Assembly: GCA_041602035.1 (NCBI GenBank) | Contig: JBFIHA010000007.1 | Span: forward strand, 62,001 to 126,000 | DNA from: JAOTVV01 sp041602035 | GTDB taxonomy: Bacteria; Gemmatimonadota; Gemmatimonadetes; Gemmatimonadales; GWC2-71-9 | DNA: 64,000 bases | Direction of reading: 5' to 3' | Shown: positions 1-9,153 of the stretch, in pieces | Numbering within the stretch: the first letter of the stretch is position 1 | How the letters are laid out: the number at the start of each line of letters is the position of its first letter | Notes under the pieces: model-generated | The model's database searches: none | What the model saw: the letters and a program-made list of their open reading frames with translations, nothing else | What the model was told of the DNA's origin: nothing | Program-made: the position numbers and the translations under genes

Positions 1-1
1 G

Positions 2-868
2 TCGGGGACCGAAGAGCTGTATCGCCACGAGTCGCTCGAGGACACTGCCCGACGCATCCGACGCAGCATACTGGCCGAAACGGAGGTCCGGGTGTCGATC
101 GGCGCGGGGACGAACCGACTCGTGGCCAAGCTGGCTGCCGGACGAGCGAAGCCGCACCGTACTCCCGAGGCCGACGGCGTGGTCGTGGTGCTCCCAGGTC
201 AGGAAGATGCCTTCCTCGCCACGTTCGACCTCGGCGACATTCCGGGCGTCGGCCCCCGCTTTCAGGAACGGCTGGCGCGATACGGTCTCAAGACGGTGCG
301 TGAGGCCCTGCTGCACGAGCGACCGGTGCTGGAGGACTGGTTTGGGCGTCGGGCCGGGAGTTGGCTCCATCAACGGATCCGCGGCATGGATTCCACGCCT
401 ATCCTCTCACGATCGCGGGCCAAGTCGCTGTCCCGCGACGAGACCTTCTCCGAGGACGTGGATGACGAGGACGCGCTGCGACGCGAACTGCTGCGGCTGA
501 GCGATCGTGCGGCGCACGACCTCCGCCGCCAGGGATACGTGGCTCGGACAATCACCGTACGGATCCGGGACCGCGATTTCCGCGACCGACGTGCGAGTCG
601 CACGCTGCCACGGGGCGTGTCAACCGAGCGCGTGATCTTTGACGAGGCGGCCAAGCTCCTGTCCAAGCTCCGCGCCGCCCGGCGCATCCCGGCGCGCCTG
701 CTCAGCATCTCGTTGTCACAGATCACCGGAGCCGATACGGAGGAGCAACTGGGATTGTTCGACACCGTGGGCGACGCGTTGGAAACGGAGCGGGACCATC
801 GCCTCGCTCAGGCCGTCGATGCCGTGCGACGGAAGTTCGGCTCCGGCGCCGTGGAGCGGGGTGGCTAG
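2..868 (+). CDS. dinB: DNA polymerase IV (DinB), 5' truncated by window edge
   Basis: Y-family translesion polymerase that copies past damaged DNA. Only the C-terminal part is present; the frame is open from base 2, so the start lies upstream of the window. The visible part begins at the end of the palm domain (SIGAGTNRLVAKLAA). It continues through the thumb helix-hairpin-helix (IPGVGPRFQERL) and the little-finger domain, which opens with the family motif around SLSRDETFSED. The tail carries the QLGLFD clamp-binding type motif at about 20-30 residues from the end. The palm catalytic residues are outside the window, so activity cannot be judged. Family assignment is secure. Confidence 0.9.
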   Translation, partial: SGTEELYRHESLEDTARRIRRSILAETEVRVSIGAGTNRLVAKLAAGRAKPHRTPEADGVVVVLPGQEDAFLATFDLGDIPGVGPRFQERLARYGLKTVREALLHERPVLEDWFGRRAGSWLHQRIRGMDSTPILSRSRAKSLSRDETFSEDVDDEDALRRELLRLSDRAAHDLRRQGYVARTITVRIRDRDFRDRRASRTLPRGVSTERVIFDEAAKLLSKLRAARRIPARLLSISLSQITGADTEEQLGLFDTVGDALETERDHRLAQAVDAVRRKFGSGAVERGG

Positions 869-983
869 CGCACCGGGTGTGGCTGACCTGTCGCGGCCGC
901 GGCGTGACGATAGATTCGAGGTCGTGGTGGAGCGTAGTGGTCTGGCTTGGGGAGTTACGTGCTTGCACAGAACCGAGGGATGC

Positions 984-1391
984 GTGCGTCGATTGATCGT
1001 GTTGGGAATCGTGGTGGTGTTGGCCGCCTGCAGCGGCGACGCGGAGGTCTCGCTGGTCGGTGAGTGGACGGGAAGGGATACCGACGGACAGACCATGCAG
1101 TTCGTGTTCCGATCGGACGGTACCGGCCTGTGGGTCGTGCCGACCGAGGGGTCGGTCGATTCGGTGTCGTTGCGCTACACGCTGAACCGCGACACCGTGC
1201 CGCACCTTCTGGACCTTACGCGACTGGATCGTGGGCCCCTAGCGGGCGCCGCGCTGTACGGGATTCTGGCGTTCGACGGTGACGATGTGTTTCAACTCGA
1301 CCTCGAGCCCGGCCCACCGGGCGCGGGCAACCGGGCCCCGAGGCCAGCGCGGTTCTCGGCCGAAACCGTGGTGTTCACGCGGGTTCGCTGA
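984..1391 (+). CDS. small putative lipoprotein, unknown function
   Basis: Hypothetical exported lipoprotein of about 135 residues. The GTG at 984 is preceded by a gaggga ribosome site and gives a short basic start, a hydrophobic stretch and a lipobox (VLAAC, Cys16). The mature part is beta-rich with no motif I recognise; it reads like a small secreted sensor or filler protein (GEWTGRDTDGQTMQF). The stop falls only 13 bases before the next gene, so co-transcription with the adenine deaminase is likely. An in-frame ATG lies far upstream at 639, inside dinB, and is an unlikely start. Confidence 0.6.
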   Translation: MRRLIVLGIVVVLAACSGDAEVSLVGEWTGRDTDGQTMQFVFRSDGTGLWVVPTEGSVDSVSLRYTLNRDTVPHLLDLTRLDRGPLAGAALYGILAFDGDDVFQLDLEPGPPGAGNRAPRPARFSAETVVFTRVR

Positions 1392-1404
1392 CGAGGAGAC
1401 GATT

Positions 1405-2412
1405 GTGGAACAGTGGATCCGGCACCTGCCCAAGGCGGAGCTGCACCTTCACATCGAAGGCACGCTGGAGCCGGATCTCATGTTCGAACTGGCGAAGCGC
1501 AATGCCGTGACCCTGCGATTCCAATCGGTCGACGAGGTGCGGGCCGCCTATCAGTTCACGGATCTCCAGTCCTTCCTCGATATCTACTACGAGGGCGCGC
1601 AAGTCTTGCTCAAGGAGCAGGATTTCTACGACCTCACCTGGGCCTACCTCGAGCGGGTGCGGGCGCAGCATGTACGGCACGTGGAGATCTTCTTCGACCC
1701 GCAGACCCACACCGATCGCGGGGTGGCGTTCGAGACGGTGATTACGGGTATCCACCGCGCGCTCGACGATGGCGAGCGCAAGCTCGGGATCTCTCATCAA
1801 GTCATCATGTGTTTCTTGCGCCATTTGAGCGCGGAGGCAGCAATGCGAACCCTGGAGCGGGCGCTGCCGTTTCGTGACTGGATCATCGGGGTGGGGCTCG
1901 ACTCCTCGGAGGTGGGCCACCCGCCGGAGAAATTCGTGACGGTGTTCGATCGCGCGCGTGGGGAAGGGTTCTTGACGGTGGCGCACGCCGGTGAAGAAGG
2001 CCCCCCGGAGTACGTGTGGCAGGCGCTCGACCTGCTCCAGGTGAAGCGCATCGATCACGGCGTCCGCTCCATTGAAGATCCTGCCCTGGTGACTCGCCTC
2101 AAGGCCGACGGGATTCCGCTCACCGTGTGTCCGCTCTCCAACGTGAAGCTGTGTGTGTACGACACCATGGAGCAGCACCGGCTGAGAGAGTTGCTGCACG
2201 CAGGCCTGTGCGTCACGCTGAACTCCGACGACCCGGCCTACTTCGGCGGCTACGTGAATGAGAACTTCGTCGCCGCTCACCAGGCCTTGGGCCTCACGCG
2301 CGGGGAACTCTACCAGCTCGCGCGAAACTCCTTCGAAGCCGCGTTTCTCGATGACGAACCGACACGGACGCTGCTGTCCGAGTTGGACGCGTACGTCACC
2401 GCCGAGGCATGA
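1405..2412 (+). CDS. adenine deaminase (adenosine/AMP deaminase superfamily)
   Basis: Zinc amidohydrolase of the adenosine deaminase superfamily, predicted to convert adenine to hypoxanthine in purine salvage. About 335 residues, the usual length. Zinc and catalytic motifs are all visible: LHLH near residues 13-16, HAGEEGP near 193, RIDHGVRS near 216 and NSDDPAYFGGY near 272. The SDDPAYFGGY form is that of the bacterial and fungal adenine deaminase branch rather than classical adenosine deaminase. The start is the GTG at 1405 with gaggag just upstream; an in-frame ATG at 1279 lies inside the preceding gene. Confidence 0.88.
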   Translation: MEQWIRHLPKAELHLHIEGTLEPDLMFELAKRNAVTLRFQSVDEVRAAYQFTDLQSFLDIYYEGAQVLLKEQDFYDLTWAYLERVRAQHVRHVEIFFDPQTHTDRGVAFETVITGIHRALDDGERKLGISHQVIMCFLRHLSAEAAMRTLERALPFRDWIIGVGLDSSEVGHPPEKFVTVFDRARGEGFLTVAHAGEEGPPEYVWQALDLLQVKRIDHGVRSIEDPALVTRLKADGIPLTVCPLSNVKLCVYDTMEQHRLRELLHAGLCVTLNSDDPAYFGGYVNENFVAAHQALGLTRGELYQLARNSFEAAFLDDEPTRTLLSELDAYVTAEA

Positions 2413-2457
2413 CTGGTCCTCGGCGCGGCTGATTCCGTCGTCGAACCCCGCGCCATA

Positions 2458-3438
2458 GTGGCGACCCTTGCCGTTCGTCGGGAATCGTGGCCGATCCGCG
2501 GTGTGTTTCGGATCGCTCGGGGCGGGCGAACGGAGAGCCGAGTCGTGGTGGTCGAGATCATCGACGGGGCGAACGTTGGCCGAGGCGAATGCCTGCCCTA
2601 TACACGCTACGGGGAGACCGTCGACAGCGTCGTGCGGCAAATCGAGAGCGTGCAGCGGACCGTGGGAGACGGACTCGATCGGGAGGTGCTGCAGCAGACG
2701 TTGCCCCCCGGGGCGGCACGAAATGCCGTCGACTGCGCCCTCTGGGATCTGGAAGCGAAGCGCGCGAACCGGCGCGCGTGGGAGCTCGGTGGCCTGGCAG
2801 CGCCCACCGCACTCACGACCGCCTACACGATCAGCCTGGATGAGCCGGACGCCATGGCTGACGCGGCGCGGGCCCAAGCGGATCGCCCGCTCCTCAAGCT
2901 CAAGCTGACGGGTGAGGGCGACCTCCATCGGGTGCGTGCCGTCAGGGCGGCGGCCCCGGCCAGCCGGATCATCGCTGATGCCAACGAGTCGTGGACGCCG
3001 GCGCTGTTTGCGGAGCTTGTCCCTCCGCTTGTGGCCTTGGGCGTGGAGATGATCGAGCAGCCGCTCCCGGCCGATCACGACGACGCGCTCCTCGACCTCG
3101 AGCGACCTGTCTTGGTAGCAGCCGACGAGGCATGCCACACGAGCGACGATGTTGATCGCCTTGTCGGACGCTACGACGTCGTGAACCTCAAGCTGGACAA
3201 GACCGGGGGTCTCACCGAAGGCCTTCGGCTCGCCGCCGCGGCGCGCGAAGCGGGGCTCGAGCTGATGGTGGGGTGTATGGTGGGGACGTCGCTCGGGGTA
3301 GCGCCGGCCACCCTCGTGGCACAAGGGGCGCGCTACGTGGATCTGGACGCGCCACTGCTCCTGGCGCGTGACCGCCCCGAAGGGCTCCGCTATGACGGCA
3401 GCACGCTCTACCCGCCGTCACGGGAGTTATGGGGCTGA
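2458..3438 (+). CDS. dipeptide epimerase (enolase superfamily, L-Ala-D/L-Glu epimerase type)
   Basis: Enolase-superfamily epimerase of 326 residues, probably acting on murein-derived dipeptides such as L-Ala-D-Glu during peptidoglycan recycling. The lysine motif LKLKLTG (near 148), metal ligands in ADANESW, IEQP and ADEA, and the second catalytic lysine in NLKLDKTGG (near 244) are all present in the order of the family. Start is GTG at 2458. It follows the deaminase by 45 bases on the same strand. Substrate range inside this family varies widely, so the exact dipeptide is inference. Confidence 0.82.
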   Translation: MATLAVRRESWPIRGVFRIARGGRTESRVVVVEIIDGANVGRGECLPYTRYGETVDSVVRQIESVQRTVGDGLDREVLQQTLPPGAARNAVDCALWDLEAKRANRRAWELGGLAAPTALTTAYTISLDEPDAMADAARAQADRPLLKLKLTGEGDLHRVRAVRAAAPASRIIADANESWTPALFAELVPPLVALGVEMIEQPLPADHDDALLDLERPVLVAADEACHTSDDVDRLVGRYDVVNLKLDKTGGLTEGLRLAAAAREAGLELMVGCMVGTSLGVAPATLVAQGARYVDLDAPLLLARDRPEGLRYDGSTLYPPSRELWG

Positions 3439-3490
3439 CGTATGCTGCCGGGGGGCGGGAAGCGGCAAGCGGAACGGAAAGGCGGCAATC

Positions 3491-4003
3491 GTGAGACGCG
3501 TTCGCTATTCGGTCGCCATGAGCCTGGACGGGTACATTGCAGGCCCCGACGGGGAGTACGACTGGATTGTCATGGATCCGGACATCGATTTCGGTGCCTT
3601 GTTCAAGGACTTCGATACCATCCTCATGGGACGCAAGTCGTACGAGGCGACGCGAGGACAGAGCGGTGGGGGTATGCCCGGGATGGAGGCGTTCGTCTTC
3701 TCCCGTACGCTCAGGCAGCAGGACTGCCCCGACGTCACGGTGTCCGCAAATCCTGGCGAGACGGTGCGAGCGCTCAAGGCGGCCGCCGGGAAAGACATCT
3801 GGCTGTTTGGCGGCGGTGAGCTGTTCCGGAGCCTGCTGGATCTCGAACTCGTGGACACCGTCGAGGTCGCGATCATCCCGGTGCTGCTCGGCGGTGGCCT
3901 GGCCATGCTACCCGACCGGACCGCACGTGCCACGCTTCGACTAATGCGGCACCGGGTGTACGAGACGACCGGCACGACGCTGCTCGAGTACGCAGTGAGG
4001 TGA
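3491..4003 (+). CDS. dihydrofolate reductase-family protein (RibD C-terminal domain)
   Basis: NADPH-dependent reductase-fold protein of about 170 residues, of the RibD C-terminal/YwjB/YyaP type. The N-terminal SLDGYIAGPDG, the ILMGRKSYE turn and the LFGGGELFRSLL nucleotide-binding segment are characteristic. These stand-alone proteins are usually not true DHFRs and their substrates are mostly unknown. The GTG at 3491 is preceded by aaaggcgg and gives a normal N terminus; the longer reading from 3368 would run into the epimerase gene. Confidence 0.8.
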   Translation: MRRVRYSVAMSLDGYIAGPDGEYDWIVMDPDIDFGALFKDFDTILMGRKSYEATRGQSGGGMPGMEAFVFSRTLRQQDCPDVTVSANPGETVRALKAAAGKDIWLFGGGELFRSLLDLELVDTVEVAIIPVLLGGGLAMLPDRTARATLRLMRHRVYETTGTTLLEYAVR

Positions 4004-4050
4004 GCGCCCGCAACGGAGTGAAGAAGGGCTAAGAGGAACGCGGAGACGAC

Positions 4051-4794
4051 ATGGAGCAGCACGCGCGGGCTCGGACGCCGGTGAAGGACGATGACGCCGC
4101 TCGGCGCTTCACGGATCAGGAAGTCGCGCTGGTCCTGCAGCGCGCGGCCGAGCTGGAGGAACAGCGGTCCCTCGGCTCGACCAGCGGTCGGGGGCTGACG
4201 CTCCGGGAGCTGCATGAGATTGCGCGGGAGGTGGGACTGAGCCCCGACGTGATCGACGAGGCGGTGACAGCGGTTCGGGCCGGCGTGCGACCTCGGCAGG
4301 CCCTGCTACTTGGCGCCCCGCTCACGAGCAAGCTGGCTCGTGGCGTTCCCGGCTCTCTCACGGAGGACGCGCTCAGGACACTGATCCGCGTCATCGAGAA
4401 TCATGTCGACGCCACCGGTACGGTTACTGAAGCCCTTGGTACTGTGAGATGGACCAGCATTTCGCGCGGCCACAAGTTCGATCGCACCACGCAGATCTCG
4501 TTGTCGTCGACCAGCGACGAGACACAGATCCAGGTCGTTCAGCGATACCCGGATGGTCTGCGAGCCATGCTCCACTTCCTTCCCGGCGCGTGGGGTGGGA
4601 TGCTGGGCGCCGGAGTCGCGGCGTCCGTGGGAATCGCCCCGCTCGTGATCGTCGGCGCCACCGTAGGCGCCGCGCTTCTCGGTGCGGGGATCGGGCGCAC
4701 CATCTGGCAGACGATTGCGCGGCGGAGTGAGCGGGAGGTGGAGCGGATCGCGAGCCAGCTGGTGACCGCGGCGGGCGAGATGGTCCAGCGATGA
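4051..4794 (+). CDS. hypothetical membrane protein with cytosolic N-terminal region
   Basis: Unknown protein of 247 residues. The N-terminal 100 residues are soluble, with a helical segment (ALVLQRAAELEEQ) and an LTLRELHEIAREVGLSPDVIDEAV stretch that looks like a small helix-turn-helix-like or SHOCT-like module. A central beta-rich region follows. A glycine/alanine-rich double membrane hairpin sits near residues 185-225, before a charged amphipathic tail. Start ATG has ggag 5 bases upstream. Proteins of this build recur in Gemmatimonadota and Acidobacteriota, to my knowledge without a function. Confidence 0.65.
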   Translation: MEQHARARTPVKDDDAARRFTDQEVALVLQRAAELEEQRSLGSTSGRGLTLRELHEIAREVGLSPDVIDEAVTAVRAGVRPRQALLLGAPLTSKLARGVPGSLTEDALRTLIRVIENHVDATGTVTEALGTVRWTSISRGHKFDRTTQISLSSTSDETQIQVVQRYPDGLRAMLHFLPGAWGGMLGAGVAASVGIAPLVIVGATVGAALLGAGIGRTIWQTIARRSEREVERIASQLVTAAGEMVQR

Positions 4795-4869
4795 TCAGGA
4801 CTCCGGGTGACCTCCGTGGCCCTGCTGTACGTCCTCTTTTGAACCGGTCTCGAGCGACTCGAGTTTCTC

Positions 4870-5346
4870 ATGTCCGTCCCTAGCCGTTTGGAATCTGTGG
4901 ATGTCCGCATCACTACATGGATGGCACGCCATGGCGTTACCCTCACGCGCTTGGCGCTGGGCGTTGTGTTTCTCTGGTTCGGGGCCATCAAGCTGGTCCC
5001 GGGATGGAGCCCGGCGGCGGACCTGGCCGCGCGCACCATCGAGCAACTGACGTTTGGGTTCGTCGCGCCATCCGTGGGATTGCCGCTGCTTGCGCTCTGG
5101 GAAGCGTCGATCGGCGTCGGGCTGCTCACGGGGCGCTTTCTGCGCCTCACGCTCTTCCTCTTGTTCGTGCAGATGCCGGGTACGATGCTGCCGCTCGTGT
5201 TCTTCCCCGGGGAGACGTTCGTGTCGTTCCCGCACTCGCCGACGCTGGAAGGACAGTACATCATCAAGAATCTCGTGCTCGTCGGTGCCGCGATCGTGGT
5301 CGGCGCGACGGTGCGGGGCGGGCGGCTCAGAGCCGAGCCCGCCTGA
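4870..5346 (+). CDS. DoxX/DUF417-like four-helix membrane protein
   Basis: Small inner-membrane protein of 158 residues with about four hydrophobic helices. The first (LALGVVFLWFGAIKLVPGW) has the FxWxGxxKL pattern of the DoxX/YkgB group, and the last segment (TLEGQYIIKNLVLVGAAIVV) has the GQYIIKN signature seen in DUF417 and related proteins. Members are linked loosely to redox or oxidative stress. It lies between two unrelated small genes, so context adds little. Confidence 0.65.
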   Translation: MSVPSRLESVDVRITTWMARHGVTLTRLALGVVFLWFGAIKLVPGWSPAADLAARTIEQLTFGFVAPSVGLPLLALWEASIGVGLLTGRFLRLTLFLLFVQMPGTMLPLVFFPGETFVSFPHSPTLEGQYIIKNLVLVGAAIVVGATVRGGRLRAEPA

Positions 5347-5372
5347 GTGGGGTCGAGAGACATGCAGAGGCC

Positions 5373-5822
5373 ATGAGAGAGACCAATAGAGGTCGCCGCA
5401 CCATTCGATGGCGCCTCCATCTTCGCTCGTCGCCCGACGTGGTGTTCGCCATGTTGAACACCGCCGAAGGGCGCCGTCGTTTTTGGGCGGCGTCGGCCGA
5501 GGAACCCGTGCCCGGTCGCATTCAGTTCGAGTTCAGCGGAGGGGAGCGATGGATTTCGGAGATCGTCGAACGGACCGAGCCCACACGGTTTGCCCTGACG
5601 TACCTGCGGGGGAGTCTCGCGTCGTTCGAGTTGACACCGGACGACCGAGGCGGCACGGATCTTCAGCTGACCGAGTCCGAGGTGTCACCGCAGGACTGGG
5701 AGGAGAATCACGCCGGGTGGGTCAGCGTGCTCTTGGCGCTTAAGGCCGCGGCAGATTTCGACGTCGACCTCCGCAACGGCGATCCCAAGCGATCGTGGGC
5801 GCACGGATACGTCGATGTGTGA
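5373..5822 (+). CDS. SRPBCC (START/Bet v1-like) domain protein
   Basis: Cytosolic protein of 149 residues with the AHSA1/SRPBCC hydrophobic-pocket fold. Features include the N-terminal strand RRTIRWRLHLRSSPDVVFAML, a WISEIVERTEP central strand, and a C-terminal helix after WEENHAGWVSVLLALK, which is typical of AHSA1 proteins. The ATG at 5373 is chosen because it precedes the first fold strand; the ATG at 5362 is out of frame. These proteins bind lipids or cofactors; no ligand can be named. Confidence 0.72.
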   Translation: MRETNRGRRTIRWRLHLRSSPDVVFAMLNTAEGRRRFWAASAEEPVPGRIQFEFSGGERWISEIVERTEPTRFALTYLRGSLASFELTPDDRGGTDLQLTESEVSPQDWEENHAGWVSVLLALKAAADFDVDLRNGDPKRSWAHGYVDV

Positions 5823-5835
5823 CTGAGCGAGTGGC

Positions 5836-6819
5836 CTAGATCTGCTCCGTCATCACCATCCGTAGTGTCGCCGCGTCGATGTTTCCCCCGGACAGGATGA
5901 TCGCGACGCGCTTCCCGTCGAGCTCGCGCCGCAGTTTGATCACTCCGGCCATGCCGGCGGCGCCGGCACCTTCGACCAGATTGTGCGTGGTCCGTAGGAG
6001 CAGGCGCAGGGCCCTGGCGATCTCGGCGTCCGTGACGGTGACGAAGCCCGCCAGCCCCGCCTTGAGCGCCGGAAACGTCATTTCATAGGCTGAGCGGGTT
6101 GCGATGCCGTCGGCGAACGTCTCGGCCGAATCCAGTGTGCGCATCTCGCCTGCCTTCCACGACTCGAAGATGGCTGGCGCGCCCTCGGACTGGACCCCGT
6201 ACACCTCGACGTCCGGTCGCAGCGTGCGGGTCACGGTCATGGCGCCGACCGCCTGCGACCCGCCGCCGATCGCGATGACAATCGCGTCGAGGGCCTCCAC
6301 CTGCTGCAGCAGCTCGAGTGTAATGGTCGCGGCGCCAGCCAGCACGTCCGCGTTGTTGGTGCCGTGGATGGGCACGAGCCCACGCTCCCGCTGGAGTCGA
6401 GCGGCCACGACGAGGGACTCGTCGTAGTCGTTGCCTTCTTCCACGAGTGTGGCGCCGTATCCGATCATGGCCTCGTTCTTCTCGGGATTGTTCCCGTGCG
6501 GGACACAGATGGTGACTGGAATCCCGAGCACCTGACCGGCGTAGGCAAGCCCCTGTCCATGATTGCCTCGCGTCGCCGCGATCACGCCGCGATCCCCCTG
6601 GGCAGCGGTGAGGGCCGTGAGTGCGGCAAACGCGTTGCGCACCTTGAACGCGTTGGTGGGATGGTGGTTCTCGTGTTTGACGAAGATGCGCAGGCCGTGG
6701 CGAATGGCCGTGTCGAGTGCCCGGTAGGACCGCACCGGTGTGATGGAGACATACGGGGCGATCCGGTCACGGGCCCGCTCCACGTCTGCGAGTTCGATCG
6801 GCCACTCGGCATTCGGCAT
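5836..6819 (-). CDS. PLP-dependent threonine/serine dehydratase-like enzyme
   Basis: Fold-type II pyridoxal phosphate enzyme of 327 residues, related to threonine dehydratase and serine racemase. The PLP lysine lies in HHPTNAFKVRNA (near residue 59), the phosphate-binding glycine loop is GGGSQAVG (near 186), and LSGGN near the C terminus is the usual cofactor ring contact. There is no ACT regulatory domain, so it resembles catabolic or racemase-type members. It may be the last gene of a leftward operon behind the octaheme cytochrome and aldo/keto reductase (gaps of 20 and 33 bases). Confidence 0.83.
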   Translation of the reverse strand: MPNAEWPIELADVERARDRIAPYVSITPVRSYRALDTAIRHGLRIFVKHENHHPTNAFKVRNAFAALTALTAAQGDRGVIAATRGNHGQGLAYAGQVLGIPVTICVPHGNNPEKNEAMIGYGATLVEEGNDYDESLVVAARLQRERGLVPIHGTNNADVLAGAATITLELLQQVEALDAIVIAIGGGSQAVGAMTVTRTLRPDVEVYGVQSEGAPAIFESWKAGEMRTLDSAETFADGIATRSAYEMTFPALKAGLAGFVTVTDAEIARALRLLLRTTHNLVEGAGAAGMAGVIKLRRELDGKRVAIILSGGNIDAATLRMVMTEQI

Positions 6820-6851
6820 CGTGTGGCGCTCCGGTACGGTCGGTGTGTCGA

Positions 6852-7730
6852 TCAGGCCGTGGAGAACCGGGCACGCTCGATGGCGCGCCGGTCGTCCGTT
6901 GTGAGCACGACGTCTGTGGCGCCAACGGCGTCCAGAGCGTGATCCACGGTTCGCGCCCCGGGAATCGGGATCACGCTCGAGCCTTGGCCCATCACCCAGG
7001 CGATCGTCACCGCGTGTGCCGACACGCCAAGCCGCTCGGCGATCGGGCGGAGGACGCCGTGGCTTGGAAGTTTCTTGTTCAGCCGACCCCCGCCCACCGG
7101 GCTGTAGGCGAGGAACCCGATCCCTTTATCGTCGCAGTGGCGGACCACCCCGGTGTCCACGGCTTCGCGGAAGAACGGACTGAGGCGGTTTTGAACGGTG
7201 ACCACCTCTACGACCGAGCACGCGGCCTCGATATCGTCGACGGACACGTTAGACAGCCCGATCCACCGGATCTTGCCCGATCGCTGCAGCTCGGCAAGCG
7301 CGCCCACGCTCTCGAGCAACGGCACCTTGGGGTCGGGGGCATGAAGCTGGTAGAGGTCGATCCGCTCGACGGCGAGTGCCGTCAAGCTCCGGTCGCATGC
7401 CGCGCGCAATCGCTCGGGTCGGGCATCCCGCTCCCAGCGGCCGCCCGGACGGGTGAGACCGCCCTTGGTGGCCACGACGACCGACGACTGATCGCCCGAC
7501 CACGACCGCAGCGCCTGCGCAACTAGCCGCTCATTGTGGCCGACATCGTCGTCGTCCAGGCAGTAGACATCTGCCGTATCGATGAGCGTGGCACCGGCGT
7601 CGAGCACGGCATGGATGACGCGTACGCCCTGAGCCGTATCCGCCGGACGCCCCTGGATCGACAACGGCATGCCGCCGAAACCAATCGCCGACACAGCCGG
7701 AGCACCTGGCCCTAGGGGGCGATGGCGCAC
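6852..7730 (-). CDS. aldo/keto reductase
   Basis: NADPH-dependent oxidoreductase with the AKR TIM barrel, about 292 residues. Visible are the N-terminal LGPGAPAVSAIGFGGMPLS and the catalytic region DTADVY, where the Tyr is the proton donor. VVVATKGG, the LYQLHAPDP active-site His segment and the C-terminal IPIPGAR cofactor motif follow. The GTG at 7730 is chosen because it starts just before the first barrel strand; the longer frame to 7847 overlaps the upstream cytochrome gene by about 100 bases. Substrate unknown. Confidence 0.82.
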   Translation of the reverse strand: MRHRPLGPGAPAVSAIGFGGMPLSIQGRPADTAQGVRVIHAVLDAGATLIDTADVYCLDDDDVGHNERLVAQALRSWSGDQSSVVVATKGGLTRPGGRWERDARPERLRAACDRSLTALAVERIDLYQLHAPDPKVPLLESVGALAELQRSGKIRWIGLSNVSVDDIEAACSVVEVVTVQNRLSPFFREAVDTGVVRHCDDKGIGFLAYSPVGGGRLNKKLPSHGVLRPIAERLGVSAHAVTIAWVMGQGSSVIPIPGARTVDHALDAVGATDVVLTTDDRRAIERARFSTA

Positions 7731-7749
7731 TGCCGATGTCTGCCCGGCG

Positions 7750-9015
7750 CTAGCGGCGGCGCACTTGCGCGGCCATCTCCTTGATTTCCGCCAGGTCCCT
7801 GACCATTTCGCTCCAGCCGTACCAGAGGGCGTAGTCGGGGTTGGCATGGAACGTCCCTTGGAATGCGCGCATGCGGTGCTTGAGGTGCATCTCGAACAAC
7901 CGTCGTTCGATCGCCGTCGGTGCGTCGTGGAACGTCAGGAGGTCCGGAAAGGCATACGCGTAGCTCGCGGGCTTCTTGATGACGCCGTCGCGATACAGCT
8001 GGGCAACGATCCGGATCGCTTCCGCCAGCAGACGATCGGTCTCGCGAATCATCTGATCGCCCTTGCCGAGCTCCGCGCGGACGTAGTTGATGGAGTGACA
8101 CTGCATGCAGATGCCCTCCATCTTCTCCCGCTCGACCTCCCACTCAGCCTGGGTGAGACGTGCGACGTCCGCGGCCTTCACGATGTCCAGTCTGGCGGTC
8201 GGCTGCCCGTTCGGATCCAGCACACCGAGTGCCTGCAGGATCGTCGTGCGATCCGCGGCCCATTGCTCGTCCTCGGGCAGCGGGAGGCGCACCGCAAGGA
8301 ACCCCCAGCCCGTACGCACCTCGTGATTCCCGTCTTTCATGTGACACGTCTGGCAGGTCGGTGCGGCGACCGTCTCGGGGAGGATCCCGTTCTGCTTCAA
8401 TAGATACCGTACGCCGTGCTTGGACGAGGAGTACATCTCCCACTGCGGGTGGTCGAATCCCATGTGACATGTCTGGCATGCCTGCGGCTGTTGCGCCTCC
8501 TTCACCGAAAACAGATGCCGCGTGTGGCACGCGTCGCAGGACGCGACGCCGAACCCACTTCCCGCGGTTCGGATCGCCTGGATCTCCTCTTCCGTCTTGA
8601 TGCCGATCTTATGACATCCTCCGCAGCCCTTCATGCCCTCGGTCATGGCCATCGGCAGCGCGTGAGTGGTGGGCATGGCGTTCATGGCCATCCACGCGAG
8701 CGCGTGCTTGCCGGCTTTGAACTGCTGCACGCGTTCGGCGTGGCACATGGCGCACGTGTCAGGGGTCGGGATCTTGACCGCCGTCACGTCCTCGACGGTC
8801 GTATGACCGGTGCCGTGACACACGGCGCAGTCCACGCGGTTTTGTCCGTGCTTGCTGAGCTTCCAGTCGGACACGATGCTGGGGTGGAGCTGCGTGTGGC
8901 AGTCTACGCACGCGGACTGGGGTGAGATGGCTTCGACGTCATGGGTGACCGCCGGCAGGACGAACGCCGCGGCCGGCGCTATGATCAGGATGGCTGCGAA
9001 TGAAGACCACCGCAT
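7750..9015 (-). CDS. periplasmic octaheme cytochrome c, hydroxylamine oxidoreductase-like
   Basis: Exported multiheme cytochrome of 421 residues with an N-terminal signal peptide (residues 1-20) and eight CxxCH heme sites: CVDCH, CAVCH, CAMCH, CGGCH, CDACH, CQTCH, CQTCH, CMQCH. The segment CAMCHAERVQQFKAGKHALAW and the heme spacing match the HAO-like multiheme family. A heme-free C-terminal helical domain (residues 280-421, ending near NPDYALWYGWSEM) follows. I cannot tell whether the active-site tyrosine crosslink of true HAO exists, so hydroxylamine, hydrazine or nitrite chemistry all remain possible. No dedicated quinone-coupling partner gene is adjacent. Confidence 0.85.
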   Translation of the reverse strand: MRWSSFAAILIIAPAAAFVLPAVTHDVEAISPQSACVDCHTQLHPSIVSDWKLSKHGQNRVDCAVCHGTGHTTVEDVTAVKIPTPDTCAMCHAERVQQFKAGKHALAWMAMNAMPTTHALPMAMTEGMKGCGGCHKIGIKTEEEIQAIRTAGSGFGVASCDACHTRHLFSVKEAQQPQACQTCHMGFDHPQWEMYSSSKHGVRYLLKQNGILPETVAAPTCQTCHMKDGNHEVRTGWGFLAVRLPLPEDEQWAADRTTILQALGVLDPNGQPTARLDIVKAADVARLTQAEWEVEREKMEGICMQCHSINYVRAELGKGDQMIRETDRLLAEAIRIVAQLYRDGVIKKPASYAYAFPDLLTFHDAPTAIERRLFEMHLKHRMRAFQGTFHANPDYALWYGWSEMVRDLAEIKEMAAQVRRR

Positions 9016-9153
9016 GGTACCCTCCCCCTTTGATCGCAGTCGGACGGTCGCTGAACCCCACGCTGAGTACAGAGTATTGAGCCGTGTGGCAGGTTGTCAA
9101 ACGCCGTGAGTGGAGTGCCGATGTCGGGAAGCCTCCTTGTTGGCGACCGCCTC

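Noticed and set aside
1375..3324. A 649-codon open frame on the minus strand
   Set aside because: It is the reverse complement of the adenine deaminase and epimerase genes; its translation is compositionally biased and matches no family, while both plus-strand genes have full catalytic motif sets.
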